NCBI RefSeq assembly: GCF_002933465.1
Contig: NZ_PSZE01000016.1
Location: 81,774-145,773 of the forward strand
Direction: 5' to 3'
Source: Nocardia nova
GTDB lineage: Bacteria; Actinomycetota; Actinomycetes; Mycobacteriales; Mycobacteriaceae
DNA: 64,000 nt
The translations under genes and the position numbers were made by a program. Below the pieces are notes generated by a model, which did not search any database, was not told where the DNA came from, and saw nothing but the letters and a program-made list of their open reading frames with translations. This document shows, piece by piece, positions 17,010-25,509 of this stretch (position 1 is the stretch's first letter; every line of letters starts with the position of its first letter).

Positions 17010-18422
17010 GTGGCACGTATCGGTGTGATCAGCATTTCCGACGGACGCGACTATGTGCACGACGGCATAGCCGAGTTCATCCGTACCAACGAGGACCGGC
17101 TCGTCGCCGAACTGAGCTCCGCCGGACACGAGGTGGTGCGCGGCTCCGCGCCGGTCAGTACCAATACTCTCGCCGTCTCGGTGGCTCGCGAAGTCGCCTC
17201 GGCCGCAGTCGATCTGACCGTCCTGCACTACGCGGTGTGGGCATTCCCGCACTTCACGATGCTCGTCCAGGGAGCCACGCCGGGAGCGTTGCTGCTGCTG
17301 TCCAATATCGACCCGGTGCAGCCCGGAATGGTCGGGATGCTGGCGGCCGGGGGAGCGCTGGATCAGATCGGTCGCACGCACACCCGGCTGTGGGGCGACC
17401 CGGCCGACCCGGATCTGATCGAGAAGATCGGCGTGCAGGCGGTGGCGGCGTCGGCGGTGTCGAGCCTGCGTGGCTCGACGTTCGGCCGGTTCGGCGGCCG
17501 GCCGATGGGGATGAACACCGCCGTCGCGAATACCGATCAGTGGCAACGCATCTTCGGTGTCGACGTCGAGGAGATCGACCAGTGGGAGATCGTGCGCCGA
17601 GCCGAGTTGGCCGATGCCGCTGAGGTGTCGAAGGCCCGGGCATGGCTGGAGGAGACCACCGCGGGCGTGCACTACGACGGTGACAAACTCACTCCTGAGT
17701 TGCTGGAGCGCCAGATCCGCTCCTACCTCGCGGTTCGCGAGCTGATCGACGAATGGAACATCGACTTCTCCGGCATCAAGGGGCAGCCCGAACTCACCCA
17801 GTACTTCGCCACGATGGACGTCACGGAGGCGTTCCTCAACGACCCGTATGACTGGAACGGTCCGAAACCGACGCACGTGTGCGCGACCGAAGCCGACATG
17901 GACGGCGCGCTGACCATGCAACTGCTCAAACAGGTCTCGGGAACGCCGGTGTTGTTCGCCGACGTCCGCCACTACCACGCGGACCGCGACATCTGGGATC
18001 TGTGCAACTCCGGCCAGCACGCCACCTGGTTCGCGGCGCGCAGCGACGATCCGGCGGAGAACCTGTCGCGCGTGCATCTGTTCCCGGAGGTGTTCTTCTT
18101 CCCCGCAGGCGGGGCGTCCGTCCATCATCTCGCGGCGCCGGGGCAGATGACTCTGGCCCGGCTCACGCGCAACGACGGCAACTACCGAATGCAATTGATG
18201 CTCGGCGCCTTCGAGACTTACGACGAGGCCACCAACGAGGAATTGATGAGCCAGTCGACCCGCGAATGGCCGCACGCGTTCGCGCGGCTGGACGCTCGTG
18301 CCGAGGATTTCCTGTCCCGATTCGGCGCCAACCACATCCACGCTGTGCCCGGTGACCACCGCGGCACCGTGCGGGCCGCGTGTGATCTGCTGGGTGTCAC
18401 CGTGGACGAATTCACTCGGTGA
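17010..18422 (+). CDS. L-fucose/D-arabinose isomerase-family protein
   Basis: This 470-residue protein (GTG 17010 after GGAAGGGA) belongs to the FucI/AraA-like isomerases. It contains FGGRPMGMNTAVANTDQW, FSGIKGQPELTQYF, CATEADMDGALTMQLL with the metal-binding Glu, and FADVRHYHADRDIWDLCNSG with the metal-binding Asp. The family interconverts aldoses and ketoses using Mn2+; classical members act on L-fucose and also D-arabinose. It is followed after two bases by a kinase gene, as in ketose phosphorylation pathways. Substrate assignment to D-arabinose is inference from the neighbours. Confidence 0.8.
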   Translation: MARIGVISISDGRDYVHDGIAEFIRTNEDRLVAELSSAGHEVVRGSAPVSTNTLAVSVAREVASAAVDLTVLHYAVWAFPHFTMLVQGATPGALLLLSNIDPVQPGMVGMLAAGGALDQIGRTHTRLWGDPADPDLIEKIGVQAVAASAVSSLRGSTFGRFGGRPMGMNTAVANTDQWQRIFGVDVEEIDQWEIVRRAELADAAEVSKARAWLEETTAGVHYDGDKLTPELLERQIRSYLAVRELIDEWNIDFSGIKGQPELTQYFATMDVTEAFLNDPYDWNGPKPTHVCATEADMDGALTMQLLKQVSGTPVLFADVRHYHADRDIWDLCNSGQHATWFAARSDDPAENLSRVHLFPEVFFFPAGGASVHHLAAPGQMTLARLTRNDGNYRMQLMLGAFETYDEATNEELMSQSTREWPHAFARLDARAEDFLSRFGANHIHAVPGDHRGTVRAACDLLGVTVDEFTR

Positions 18423-18424
18423 CC

Positions 18425-19179
18425 ATGTTCCTCGGAATCGACATCGGCACATCCGGTTCCAAGGGCGTCCTGACCGACGCCGGCGGCAAGGTCCTTACGC
18501 GGTCCGAGCGGCCGCACGAGGTGTCGATGCCGCGACCGGGCGTCGACGTGTGGGCCGAAACCTATTCGCTCGCAGCGGGAATGGCGACCTCGGGCGCGGT
18601 CACCGGCTGCGCTGCCTGGTCGGCGGAGGTTTCGGCGACCTGGTCGCGGAAGCGGGCAAGGTTCCGGCGGGTAGCCCAGGACTGCTGATGCTGCCGTACT
18701 TCGCCGGCGAACGAACGCCGCTCTTCGATCCCGACGCGCGCGGCATGGTCGCCGGTCACACCACGAGCCACGGCCGCGGCGAGCTGTACCGCGCCGCGCT
18801 GGAAGGAACCGCATACGGGGTCCGGCACAACCTGGAAGCCATGGCCGACGCCGGGGGCCGCGCTCGATGTCTGGTCGCGGTCGGGGATGGAACGAAGGGC
18901 GGGCTGTGGACCCAGATCGTGTCCGACGTGACCGGTCTGCCGCAGGAATTGCCGGCGGAGACCGTCGGTGCCTGCCTCGGCGACGCCATGCTCGCTGCGG
19001 AGGCTTCCGGGGTCGACACCTCCGGCTGGAACCCTGTGACGGCGATCGTCGAGCCGGACGCCGAACGGCAAGCGGTCTACGACCAGTACTACCGGTGCTA
19101 CCGCGAACTCTACGAAGCGACTGCGGATATCGCGAATTTCCTTGCTACCGAACGACATCGGGCGGCGAACCATGGCTGA
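18425..19179 (+). pseudogene. FGGY sugar kinase with large internal deletion and frameshift
   Basis: Bases 18425-18570 encode the N-terminal ATPase motif (MFLGIDIGTSGSKG...) up to GVDVWAET. The frame then jumps directly to YSLAAGMATSGAVT, a block normally found some 250 residues later. A frameshift follows at about 18605-18620, after which the C-terminal domain continues in another frame (GFGDLVAEAGKVP, LMLPYFAGERTPLFDPDARG, then to 19179). Native kinases have about 500 residues; this locus has 755 bases. The sugar-binding domain is lost, so the gene is dead. Its 3' end still overlaps the GH172 start. Confidence 0.85.
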
Positions 19180-20179
19180 ACTGTGGCGACTCGACCGGGC
19201 GCGGACACGCTCGATCAGCCCCGAGAACCCGACGGGCGCGCCGGGCGCGGGCGCACGGGCACAGACTGGCACCGGCGCGGGCGCGGCACGCGATCTCGGT
19301 GTGGGGTGGAAGGTGTCCCCGTCGATCGACCTCGCGGCTGGATCCACCGCGACGCTGGCCGACGTATCCGGACCGGGAGTGATCCGGCACTTCTGGCTGA
19401 CCACCGACCGCACGGTACTGCGCCGGTTAAGGTTGACCTTCACCTGGGACGACGAGTCGCAGCCGTCGATCGACGTGCCGCTGGGCGACTTCTTCTGCAA
19501 CGGCTGGGACGAACTGGCACTGGTGAGTTCGGAAATGGTCGTGGTCGCACCCGCCGGTGGCCTGAACAGCTACTGGCCCATGCCGTTTCGTCAGCGCGCC
19601 CGCGTCACCCTGCACAATCCGACCGAACGATCGGTGCCGGTCTACTATCAGCTCACCTACGACGAGACCGAGGTGGGGGAGGATGCCGGGTACCTGCATT
19701 GCAGGCGGCGACACAGTAATCCACTCGGCACTCCGGCGGTGCACACCATCGTCGACGGTATCCGCGGCCGCGGACGCTACGTCGGCACCTATCTGGCGAT
19801 CGCCCCCAACGCCCCGGGCTGGTGGGGCGAGGGCGAGATCAAATTCCATCTCGACGGAGACGACGAGTTCCCGACGATCTGCGGCACCGGCACCGAGGAT
19901 TATTTCGGCGGCGCCTGGAACTTCGACCTCGACGGCGCCTACCGCGACTACTCCAGCCCGTATCTCGGTCTGCACCAGGTACTTCCGCGCGAGGAGATCT
20001 ACACGCCGCAACAACGATTCGGCATGTATCGCTGGCATGTGCGCGACCCGATCCGCTTCCACGAGGAACTGCATGTCACGCTGCAAGCACTGGGATGGCA
20101 GGACGGCGGGCGGTATCTGCCGTTGGCCGACGCCGATATCGCCACCACCGCATGGTGGTACCAGGAAAGGGGACGGTGA
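19172..20179 (+). CDS. DUF2961/glycoside hydrolase family 172 protein
   Basis: This 335-residue protein starts at ATG 19172, overlapping the kinase pseudogene by eight bases. It has GVIRHFWLTTD, DVPLGDFFCNGW, AGGLNSYWPMPF and ICGTGTEDYFGGAW, all hallmarks of DUF2961, now GH172; the Glu of GTEDYF is a catalytic candidate. GH172 enzymes cleave alpha-D-arabinofuranosides or difructose anhydrides. No signal peptide is present, so the enzyme is probably cytoplasmic and acts on imported oligomers. It sits inside a ketose/aldose catabolic operon. Confidence 0.82.
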   Translation: MAELWRLDRARTRSISPENPTGAPGAGARAQTGTGAGAARDLGVGWKVSPSIDLAAGSTATLADVSGPGVIRHFWLTTDRTVLRRLRLTFTWDDESQPSIDVPLGDFFCNGWDELALVSSEMVVVAPAGGLNSYWPMPFRQRARVTLHNPTERSVPVYYQLTYDETEVGEDAGYLHCRRRHSNPLGTPAVHTIVDGIRGRGRYVGTYLAIAPNAPGWWGEGEIKFHLDGDDEFPTICGTGTEDYFGGAWNFDLDGAYRDYSSPYLGLHQVLPREEIYTPQQRFGMYRWHVRDPIRFHEELHVTLQALGWQDGGRYLPLADADIATTAWWYQERGR

Positions 20180-21160
20180 ATGCGTGCCTTGGTGATCGAA
20201 AAGCCCGGTGAGTACTCGGTCCAGACTATTCCCGACCCGACCCCCGGCCCCGGCGAGGTGGTCATCGAGGTGGCCGCGGTAGGAATCTGCGGCACCGACA
20301 TCCACATCGTCGAAGGCGAATTCCCGCCCACGCCGTACCCGATCGTGCCCGGCCACGAGTTCTGCGGTGAGATCGTCGACGGCCCGAGGTCCGGCGAGAA
20401 GGTGGCCGTGGACCCGTCGCTGTTCTGCGGCGCCTGCCACTACTGCCGTATCGGCCGCGGCAACCTCTGCGAACGCTGGGGTGCGATCGGGGACACGGTG
20501 AACGGCGCGATGGCCGAATACGTCGCGGTGCCGGAGGCCAACTGCTTCACGTTGCCGGCGGATTTGCCCGCCGCACACGGCGCGCTGGTGGAACCGCTGT
20601 CGTGCGCGGTGCACGGATTCGACGGATTACCACGCACATTGGGTGCGCACTATCTGATCTACGGCGCGGGCACCATGGGCCTGATGATGCTGCAACTCGC
20701 GGTAGCCGCAGGCGCGACCTCGGTATCGGTGGTGGACCTCAACACCGACCGATTGCAGGTCGCCCGCACACTCGGCGCCGACGCGGTCGCCACGAACGCC
20801 GACGAGTTCGACCGCCCGCACGGCTGGGAAGTCGTCATCGACTGCACCGGCGCGATCTCGGCGATCGAGGACGGCCTCACCCGAGTCCGCCGCGGCGGGA
20901 CCTACCAGCAGTTCGGCGTTGCCCCCGGCGACGCGACCGCATCGTTCTCACCCTTCCGCATCTACAACGACGAAATCACCGTCGTCGGCTCGATGGCCGT
21001 GGTCCACAGCTTCGGCCGCGCCGTCGACCTCATGTGCAAGGGCGCGATCGACGCCGACACCATGGTCACCCACACCTTCGGCCTCGACCAGTTCTCCGAA
21101 GCGCTGCGAGCCTTCCGCGACGGCATCGGCCGCAAGATCCAGATGGCCCCGCGCGGATAA
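20180..21160 (+). CDS. Zinc-dependent polyol/sugar dehydrogenase (MDR superfamily)
   Basis: This 326-residue protein starts at ATG 20180 immediately after the GH172 stop. Catalytic zinc ligands are visible in GICGTD and GHEFCGEI, and the structural zinc site in CGACHYCRIGRGNLC. The Rossmann segment is IYGAGTMGLMMLQLA with VVDLNTDR, which favours NAD. Relatives oxidise sorbitol, arabitol or threonine. In this operon it would feed a polyol such as arabitol into the ketose pool; that is inference. Confidence 0.85.
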   Translation: MRALVIEKPGEYSVQTIPDPTPGPGEVVIEVAAVGICGTDIHIVEGEFPPTPYPIVPGHEFCGEIVDGPRSGEKVAVDPSLFCGACHYCRIGRGNLCERWGAIGDTVNGAMAEYVAVPEANCFTLPADLPAAHGALVEPLSCAVHGFDGLPRTLGAHYLIYGAGTMGLMMLQLAVAAGATSVSVVDLNTDRLQVARTLGADAVATNADEFDRPHGWEVVIDCTGAISAIEDGLTRVRRGGTYQQFGVAPGDATASFSPFRIYNDEITVVGSMAVVHSFGRAVDLMCKGAIDADTMVTHTFGLDQFSEALRAFRDGIGRKIQMAPRG

Positions 21161-22660
21161 ATGGCAACCGTCGCCGGGGTAGACAGCTCCACCCAATCCT
21201 GCAAGGTCGTGGTCTGCGACGCGGACACTGGTGAGGTGTTGACACGGGGCCACGCCCCGCACCCAGACGGAACCGAGGTGCCGCCCGAGGCATGGTGGAC
21301 CGCGCTGCAACAGGCGGGGGAGGGGTTGCTCGACAACGTCGACGCGGTATCGATCGCCGGCCAGCAGCACGGGCTGGTGGCACTCGACGACTCGCATCGG
21401 CCGGTGCGAGATGCCTTGCTGTGGAACGACGTCCGCTCCGCCGAGGCGGCCGACGACCTCGTCGCGGAGCTGGGAGGACCGCAGGCGTGGCTGGACGCAG
21501 TCGGCAGCGTCCCGGTCGCCGCCTTCACCGTGGCGAAACTGCGGTGGATGGCCGACCACGAGCCCGAACTCGCGGATCGGGTCACCCGCGTGATGCTGCC
21601 CCACGACTACCTCACCTGGCGATTGCGTGGTGGTGGTGATGCCCCACCCACCACCGATCGCAGCGACGCCTCGGGCTCTGGATACTGGTCGGCGGTGCAG
21701 GGCCGGTATCGAGAAGACTTGCTGGCCTTGGCCTTCCGTGACCGAACCCCGGAACTTCCGAGGGTGCTGGAACCGTCCGAGAGCGCCGGACGCACCGCAT
21801 CGGGCGCGCTCGTCGCCGCAGGCGCGGGGGACAACGCGGCAACGGCGCTCGGTCTCGGGATCGGTGACGGCGACGTGGTGATCTCGCTGGGCACCAGCGG
21901 CACTGCGTTCGCACACACCTCGCAGCTGCATACCGATCCGTTCGTCAACGGATTCGCCGACGCGACAGGGCAATTCCTCCCCTTGGTGTGCACACTCAAC
22001 GCCGCCCGAGTGCTCGAGGCGATGGCCACTGCCTTGGGAATCGGCATCGGCGAACTCGAGACACTGGCCCGTCAGGCCCCGCCGGGCGCCGACGGCCTCG
22101 TCCTGCTGCCGTACCTGTCCGGCGAACGCACCCCAAACCTTCCGTATGCGACAGGTAGCCTGCACGGATTGCGCGCGGAGACAATGCGGCCCGCGCACCT
22201 GGCCCGCGCCGCAGCGGAGGGAATGCTGTGCAATATGGCCGATGCGCTCGACCGGCTACGTGCTGCCACACCCCGGCGAGTGCTGCTAATTGGCGGCGCT
22301 TCGCGTTCGGCCTTCGTCGCCGAGACCGCCGCGCAAATTCTCGGTGCGGTGGTGACTGTCCCGACGCCGGGGGAGTACGTCGCACTCGGTGCCGCACGGC
22401 AGGCTGCGTGGGTATTGCGCGGTGGCGCTGCGGTGGCCAGCGGCCACGACTGTCGAGATTCCGGCATCCGGCGACGATGCGGTGGGCGAAGGGATCCGCA
22501 ACGCCTACACACAGGCGCGAGAAGCGTTGTACGGCAAATGGTGCGTAACACCGAATATCCAGGCCTGACACGAGAGGCTGCGGATAACGAATTCTGCGCG
22601 AGAGCGAATATCAACATCATCCGCGGTTTGGCGCGCCACTGGTTTCGAGGTAGCGACTGA
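21161..22660 (+). CDS. FGGY carbohydrate kinase (xylulokinase-like), C-terminus frameshifted
   Basis: Starts at ATG 21161 directly after the dehydrogenase stop. The N-terminal ATPase motif GVDSSTQSCK, SIAGQQHGLVALD, LLWNDVRS, AGAGDNAATALGLG and LPYLSGERTPNLPYA identify a xylulokinase-like FGGY enzyme. After WVLRGGAAVASG (about 22440) the frame turns to non-native residues and runs to 22660. One base over, the expected tail ATTVEIPASGDDAVGEGIRN and NAYTQAREALYGK continues to a stop at 22566-22568. The last ~40 residues are therefore frameshifted, by real mutation or sequencing error. It is the only near-complete kinase of the operon. Confidence 0.8.
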   Translation: MATVAGVDSSTQSCKVVVCDADTGEVLTRGHAPHPDGTEVPPEAWWTALQQAGEGLLDNVDAVSIAGQQHGLVALDDSHRPVRDALLWNDVRSAEAADDLVAELGGPQAWLDAVGSVPVAAFTVAKLRWMADHEPELADRVTRVMLPHDYLTWRLRGGGDAPPTTDRSDASGSGYWSAVQGRYREDLLALAFRDRTPELPRVLEPSESAGRTASGALVAAGAGDNAATALGLGIGDGDVVISLGTSGTAFAHTSQLHTDPFVNGFADATGQFLPLVCTLNAARVLEAMATALGIGIGELETLARQAPPGADGLVLLPYLSGERTPNLPYATGSLHGLRAETMRPAHLARAAAEGMLCNMADALDRLRAATPRRVLLIGGASRSAFVAETAAQILGAVVTVPTPGEYVALGAARQAAWVLRGGAAVASGHDCRDSGIRRRCGGRRDPQRLHTGARSVVRQMVRNTEYPGLTREAADNEFCARANINIIRGLARHWFRGSD

Positions 22661-22831
22661 GAAGACGTGGGGCGGTCTGCGGCGCCGTATGCAGCTCGAC
22701 GTCACGCCACTCGAGTATTAGCGGTGGCGTAAAGGCGGACCGATAATCGAAGTAATTCGAGGTCGTGGGCCCGTTGCGCGATGAATGCTCTGCATGGTCC
22801 ATGCCACCGTTCACGTTCAATGAGCGCCCGC

Positions 22832-23389
22832 TCAGTGGCGTGCCTGTCGAACCGCGTCGGTGTACAACACGGTGGTTAGCTCTTCGGGGGTGACGCCGAG
22901 GCCGGTGAGTACCTTCCGCAGGTCCGTGAAGGCACGGGACATGTCGGGTTCTTCGGCTTGGGTTTCCAGTTCGAGGAAGGTGCCGTCGATCTCGGGGACG
23001 TTCGCGATGGTGGCGAGCATGCGCCTGCCGCAGGCAGTGAACTCGAAGTTTTCGCATCGTTTGGTGAAGGACAGGGTGGGCTGATAGCCGAGTCGGGTGA
23101 TGATGGCGCCCATGGCGTGGCGATCAGCGACAACGGTTTCGAATTCGGGTTTGGACCCGGTCGCGTCGTCAACGGCGGGGTCTTTGAAGGTGAGTAAGTG
23201 CCGATGGGCGCCGGAGGAGTCTTCCATAGTGCGGAGTCGGAATTCCCGGCCGGTGCGGTCGAGGTCGCCGCTGGGGGTGTCATAGTAAGTGTCTTGGTAG
23301 GACACAACATTGGGGATGGCTCGCTCGCGGAGGGCGGCACGGACTCGGTCCGGGGCGGTCAGCTTGGCTTTGTATTCTGCCTCGATCAC
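22832..23389 (-). CDS. CYTH-domain protein (CyaB/ThTPase-like, class IV adenylate cyclase family)
   Basis: This 185-residue protein begins IEAEYKAKL, the ExExK signature of CYTH triphosphate tunnel enzymes. It has YYDTPSGDLDRTGREFRLR, HLLTFKDPAVDD, KRCENFEF and FLELETQAEE, the alternating charged strands that line the tunnel. Such proteins hydrolyse thiamine triphosphate or inorganic triphosphate, or cyclise ATP. It lies 22 bases downstream of the XRE regulator gene on the same strand, so the two form an operon. Substrate is unknown. Confidence 0.8.
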   Translation of the reverse strand: MIEAEYKAKLTAPDRVRAALRERAIPNVVSYQDTYYDTPSGDLDRTGREFRLRTMEDSSGAHRHLLTFKDPAVDDATGSKPEFETVVADRHAMGAIITRLGYQPTLSFTKRCENFEFTACGRRMLATIANVPEIDGTFLELETQAEEPDMSRAFTDLRKVLTGLGVTPEELTTVLYTDAVRQARH

Positions 23390-23411
23390 AGTGCTGCCTT
23401 TCTATCAATGG

Positions 23412-24248
23412 TCAGACGGCGCGGCGGGCGGTTGTGACGGTCTGTTCGACAGTTCGGCAAAAGGCGTGGTGCAGGATCCCGACTGGGTTCGGTTGGATCC
23501 GGTGAGTCGGACAGGCGTGGGCTTCGCGGCAGTCGGTGAACGCGGAGACGAACATGGTTCCACGCGGTCCATCGATGCTGATGATCCGCCATACCGGGAC
23601 GTGATCGTAGAGATAGATCTCGACTGGGCGTCCGGCAGCGGCAAATTCACGCAATCGTGAGAGCGACAGACGGATTCCGGCGGAGAACGACTCGCCTGAT
23701 TCACCGACCTCCTGCGCGCGATATGCGGCAGCAGCTGAGTCGGGGTCGAGCAGAAGCACGCGCAAGGGGGTGTCGACCGGGATGACTTCGCGCAGGAGCG
23801 AGTCCTTCAATCCCAGGATGCCGAGCCCGCGCACTGCCATGACATCGACGGTGGCCGCACCGCGGACTGCTGTACGGATGTCCGCGGCGGCATCGGCCTG
23901 GGCCGGGTAGGTGCGGGTGATCTCGTTGTGACCGACCGATGTTGCCGAACCGTCATTCCGGGGTGCGAGTCCCAGGGCGATCCGGGCCGGGTCCGGCATC
24001 CCCAGTCCGTCGGCCAGTCGCTGAAATGAACTGAGGCTGGTGACCTGTCGACGCCGGTTGATCAGTTCGTTGATTCGGCCTTGGGAAATCGCCAGCGCTG
24101 TGGCCAGGCGTTGCTGGCTGGCGCCGGTGTGCTGCTGCACCAGCCGCAGGATGCCGGCAACATCGCGCTCGGCGAGAAGACTGCGGACCTCTTCACGTGC
24201 CCAGATTTCTGCGGGAACCACGACCGGTGTGAACGCGGATCCATGCAC
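23412..24248 (-). CDS. XRE-family regulator with a C-terminal effector-like domain
   Basis: This 278-residue protein is assigned to GTG 24248, preceded by AGGAGGGGG; GTG 24272 is in frame but has a weaker site. Residues about 25-90 form an XRE helix-turn-helix (ASQQRLATALAISQGRINELI). The C-terminal ~180 residues include AVRGLGILGLKD, PLRVLLLDPDSAAA and VEIYLYDHVPVWRII, a pattern resembling phospholipase-D-like or nucleoside-sensing domains of regulators. It is co-transcribed with the CYTH gene and divergent from the 24424 gene; two palindromes lie between. The ligand may be a nucleotide or triphosphate, by inference from its partner. Confidence 0.8.
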   Translation of the reverse strand: MHGSAFTPVVVPAEIWAREEVRSLLAERDVAGILRLVQQHTGASQQRLATALAISQGRINELINRRRQVTSLSSFQRLADGLGMPDPARIALGLAPRNDGSATSVGHNEITRTYPAQADAAADIRTAVRGAATVDVMAVRGLGILGLKDSLLREVIPVDTPLRVLLLDPDSAAAAYRAQEVGESGESFSAGIRLSLSRLREFAAAGRPVEIYLYDHVPVWRIISIDGPRGTMFVSAFTDCREAHACPTHRIQPNPVGILHHAFCRTVEQTVTTARRAV

Positions 24249-24280
24249 GCCTGCCCCCTCCTGACCTCTCACCAGCGCTT

Positions 24281-24295
24281 ATCTCGCGGCGAGAT
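24281..24295. promoter_or_regulatory. Palindrome upstream of the XRE-CYTH operon
   Basis: ATCTCGC-G-GCGAGAT is a perfect inverted repeat with seven-base arms, 33 bases before the XRE start. It is a likely operator for autoregulation. No binding data can be read from sequence. Confidence 0.45.
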
Positions 24296-24308
24296 TATCA
24301 GATTGGCT

Positions 24309-24320
24309 GGTGATATCACC
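24309..24320. promoter_or_regulatory. Second palindrome in the XRE divergent region
   Basis: GGTGATATCACC is a perfect 12-bp palindrome 14 bases beyond the first. It differs in sequence from the first, so the two may bind different factors. It could serve the plus-strand gene at 24424. Confidence 0.35.
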
Positions 24321-24423
24321 GCTGTGCGATCGAAAAGTCTTGTGCACCTTAGCTTACTGGACGTGCTGCTCACGCTCGATGGTGGGCGTCAACGAGGCCG
24401 GCTGAATGGGAGGGCCGTACACG

Positions 24424-24825
24424 GTGCAGCCACCAGCAGAGGATGCCGACCCAATCGGCTACGCGCTCGGTCTTGCCGCCGGCCTGGGTGTCGACGCGAT
24501 GATCGTCTACGACCTGGAAACGGTCGGGCACACCCCGAGCCGGGTGTGCGAGCTGTTCGATCTGGAGACGGTCTGTCCTCCGGTGACGTGGGCCGCAGCG
24601 CTGCCGAGCCCGGATGACGCGACCCACGCACACCCGGAGAATCCGCTCACGGTGGTCTCGGCACAGCGAATCATGCAGCAGCACTTGAGGTGTCACGCGG
24701 TTTCGTGCGCCCGCAAGGCAAGCGCGCACAGCTTCCTTGTGCGCGAGGGCAAGATCGTCCCGCCTCTCGATACCCCCGCGCGAGCGCGCCGCTGCCCGTG
24801 GCATTTGCTTCCGACCGCGACCTGA
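24424..24825 (+). CDS. Conserved-looking hypothetical protein with a CHxxxC tail motif
   Basis: This 133-residue protein is assigned to GTG 24424 because GGGAGGG ends nine bases upstream; ATG 24406 is in frame but has no site. The N-terminal half (DADPIGYALGLAAGLGVDAM, YDLETVGHTPSRVCELFDLE) looks folded. The C-terminal half contains RCHAVSCARKASAHSFLVRE and ends ARRCPWHLLP, a Cys/His arrangement that could bind metal. It is divergent from the XRE-CYTH pair. I do not recognise the family. Confidence 0.5.
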   Translation: MQPPAEDADPIGYALGLAAGLGVDAMIVYDLETVGHTPSRVCELFDLETVCPPVTWAAALPSPDDATHAHPENPLTVVSAQRIMQQHLRCHAVSCARKASAHSFLVREGKIVPPLDTPARARRCPWHLLPTAT

Positions 24826-25044
24826 CAGCGACGCCCCGCTACCGGAGGGCGTGAACCTGGAAACGCTGCTCGAGGTTCTGGCCGGACTGGCCGAATACTC
24901 TCCAATCGGGAAGCAGTAGCGGGACGCGATGAGCTTCGCCGATCCCACTGAAGCTGAACATGAATCGCCGCTGCCGGACGAGCCGGATATCGGCCTCTGC
25001 GTCCTGATCACGGTCTCCAGCGAACATGAACTGAGGTTTGTGGC

Positions 25045-25209
25045 ATGCGCATCGGCCGCTATGCGGTTCGTCGCGTGCACGTCCGCCGACCTACATCCCG
25101 GCAGGCGACGAATTCGGTCGTTCGGAAATTCCTCGCCGATACGATCGATCCGCGGATGTGTCAACCGAATTGGTGTGAGCCGAATGTGCTCATACGCGGC
25201 ACGGGATGA
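25045..25209 (+). CDS. Possible 54-residue basic ORF
   Basis: ATG 25045 to TGA 25207-25209 encodes a basic N-terminal half (MRIGRYAVRRVHVRR) and a Cys/Trp-containing end (MCQPNWCEPN). Its stop overlaps the next ATG as ATGA, which hints that both are translated. No ribosome binding site of quality is seen before 25045, and the region may be a decayed gene. No family is recognised. Confidence 0.25.
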   Translation: MRIGRYAVRRVHVRRPTSRQATNSVVRKFLADTIDPRMCQPNWCEPNVLIRGTG

Positions 25210-25346
25210 TCTGGGTGAACAACCCCGAGTGGGGCGAACTGCTGTACAGCGACTTCGGCCTCTGTGTGCAATTCGGGATGGGTAAGTCATGCACGGCCAC
25301 GGCTACGTCGACATCTGGTACGACCATCGACGGAGTTGAGAGGTGA
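25206..25346 (+). CDS. Possible 46-residue ORF overlapping the previous one
   Basis: ATG 25206 overlaps the stop of the 54-codon ORF. The product starts MIWVNNPEWGELLYSDFG, which has the look of a folded protein segment, and ends in a Thr/Ser-rich tail. Short size and the second half's low complexity make a remnant equally likely. Confidence 0.25.
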   Translation: MIWVNNPEWGELLYSDFGLCVQFGMGKSCTATATSTSGTTIDGVER

Positions 25347-25509
25347 CAACGCGTGCCGAGTTCTCTTTTCCATATGAGTCATGGGTCACGCTGCATGTGT
25401 GGGAACCGTCGCGGCTGTCGCCGCGTCATAACTAGTGAGCAACACAGAAACTTGGGGGATACCTTGTGGAGCAATCGGTTTCACGCGCCTGTGTTGCGGG
25501 GGAGGCAAC

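Noticed and set aside
22770..22850. Minus-strand SGRSLNVNGGM, resembling the C-terminal end of an SDR
   Set aside because: Only about a dozen residues match, and the rest of any such enzyme would overlap the CYTH gene. Too short to call.
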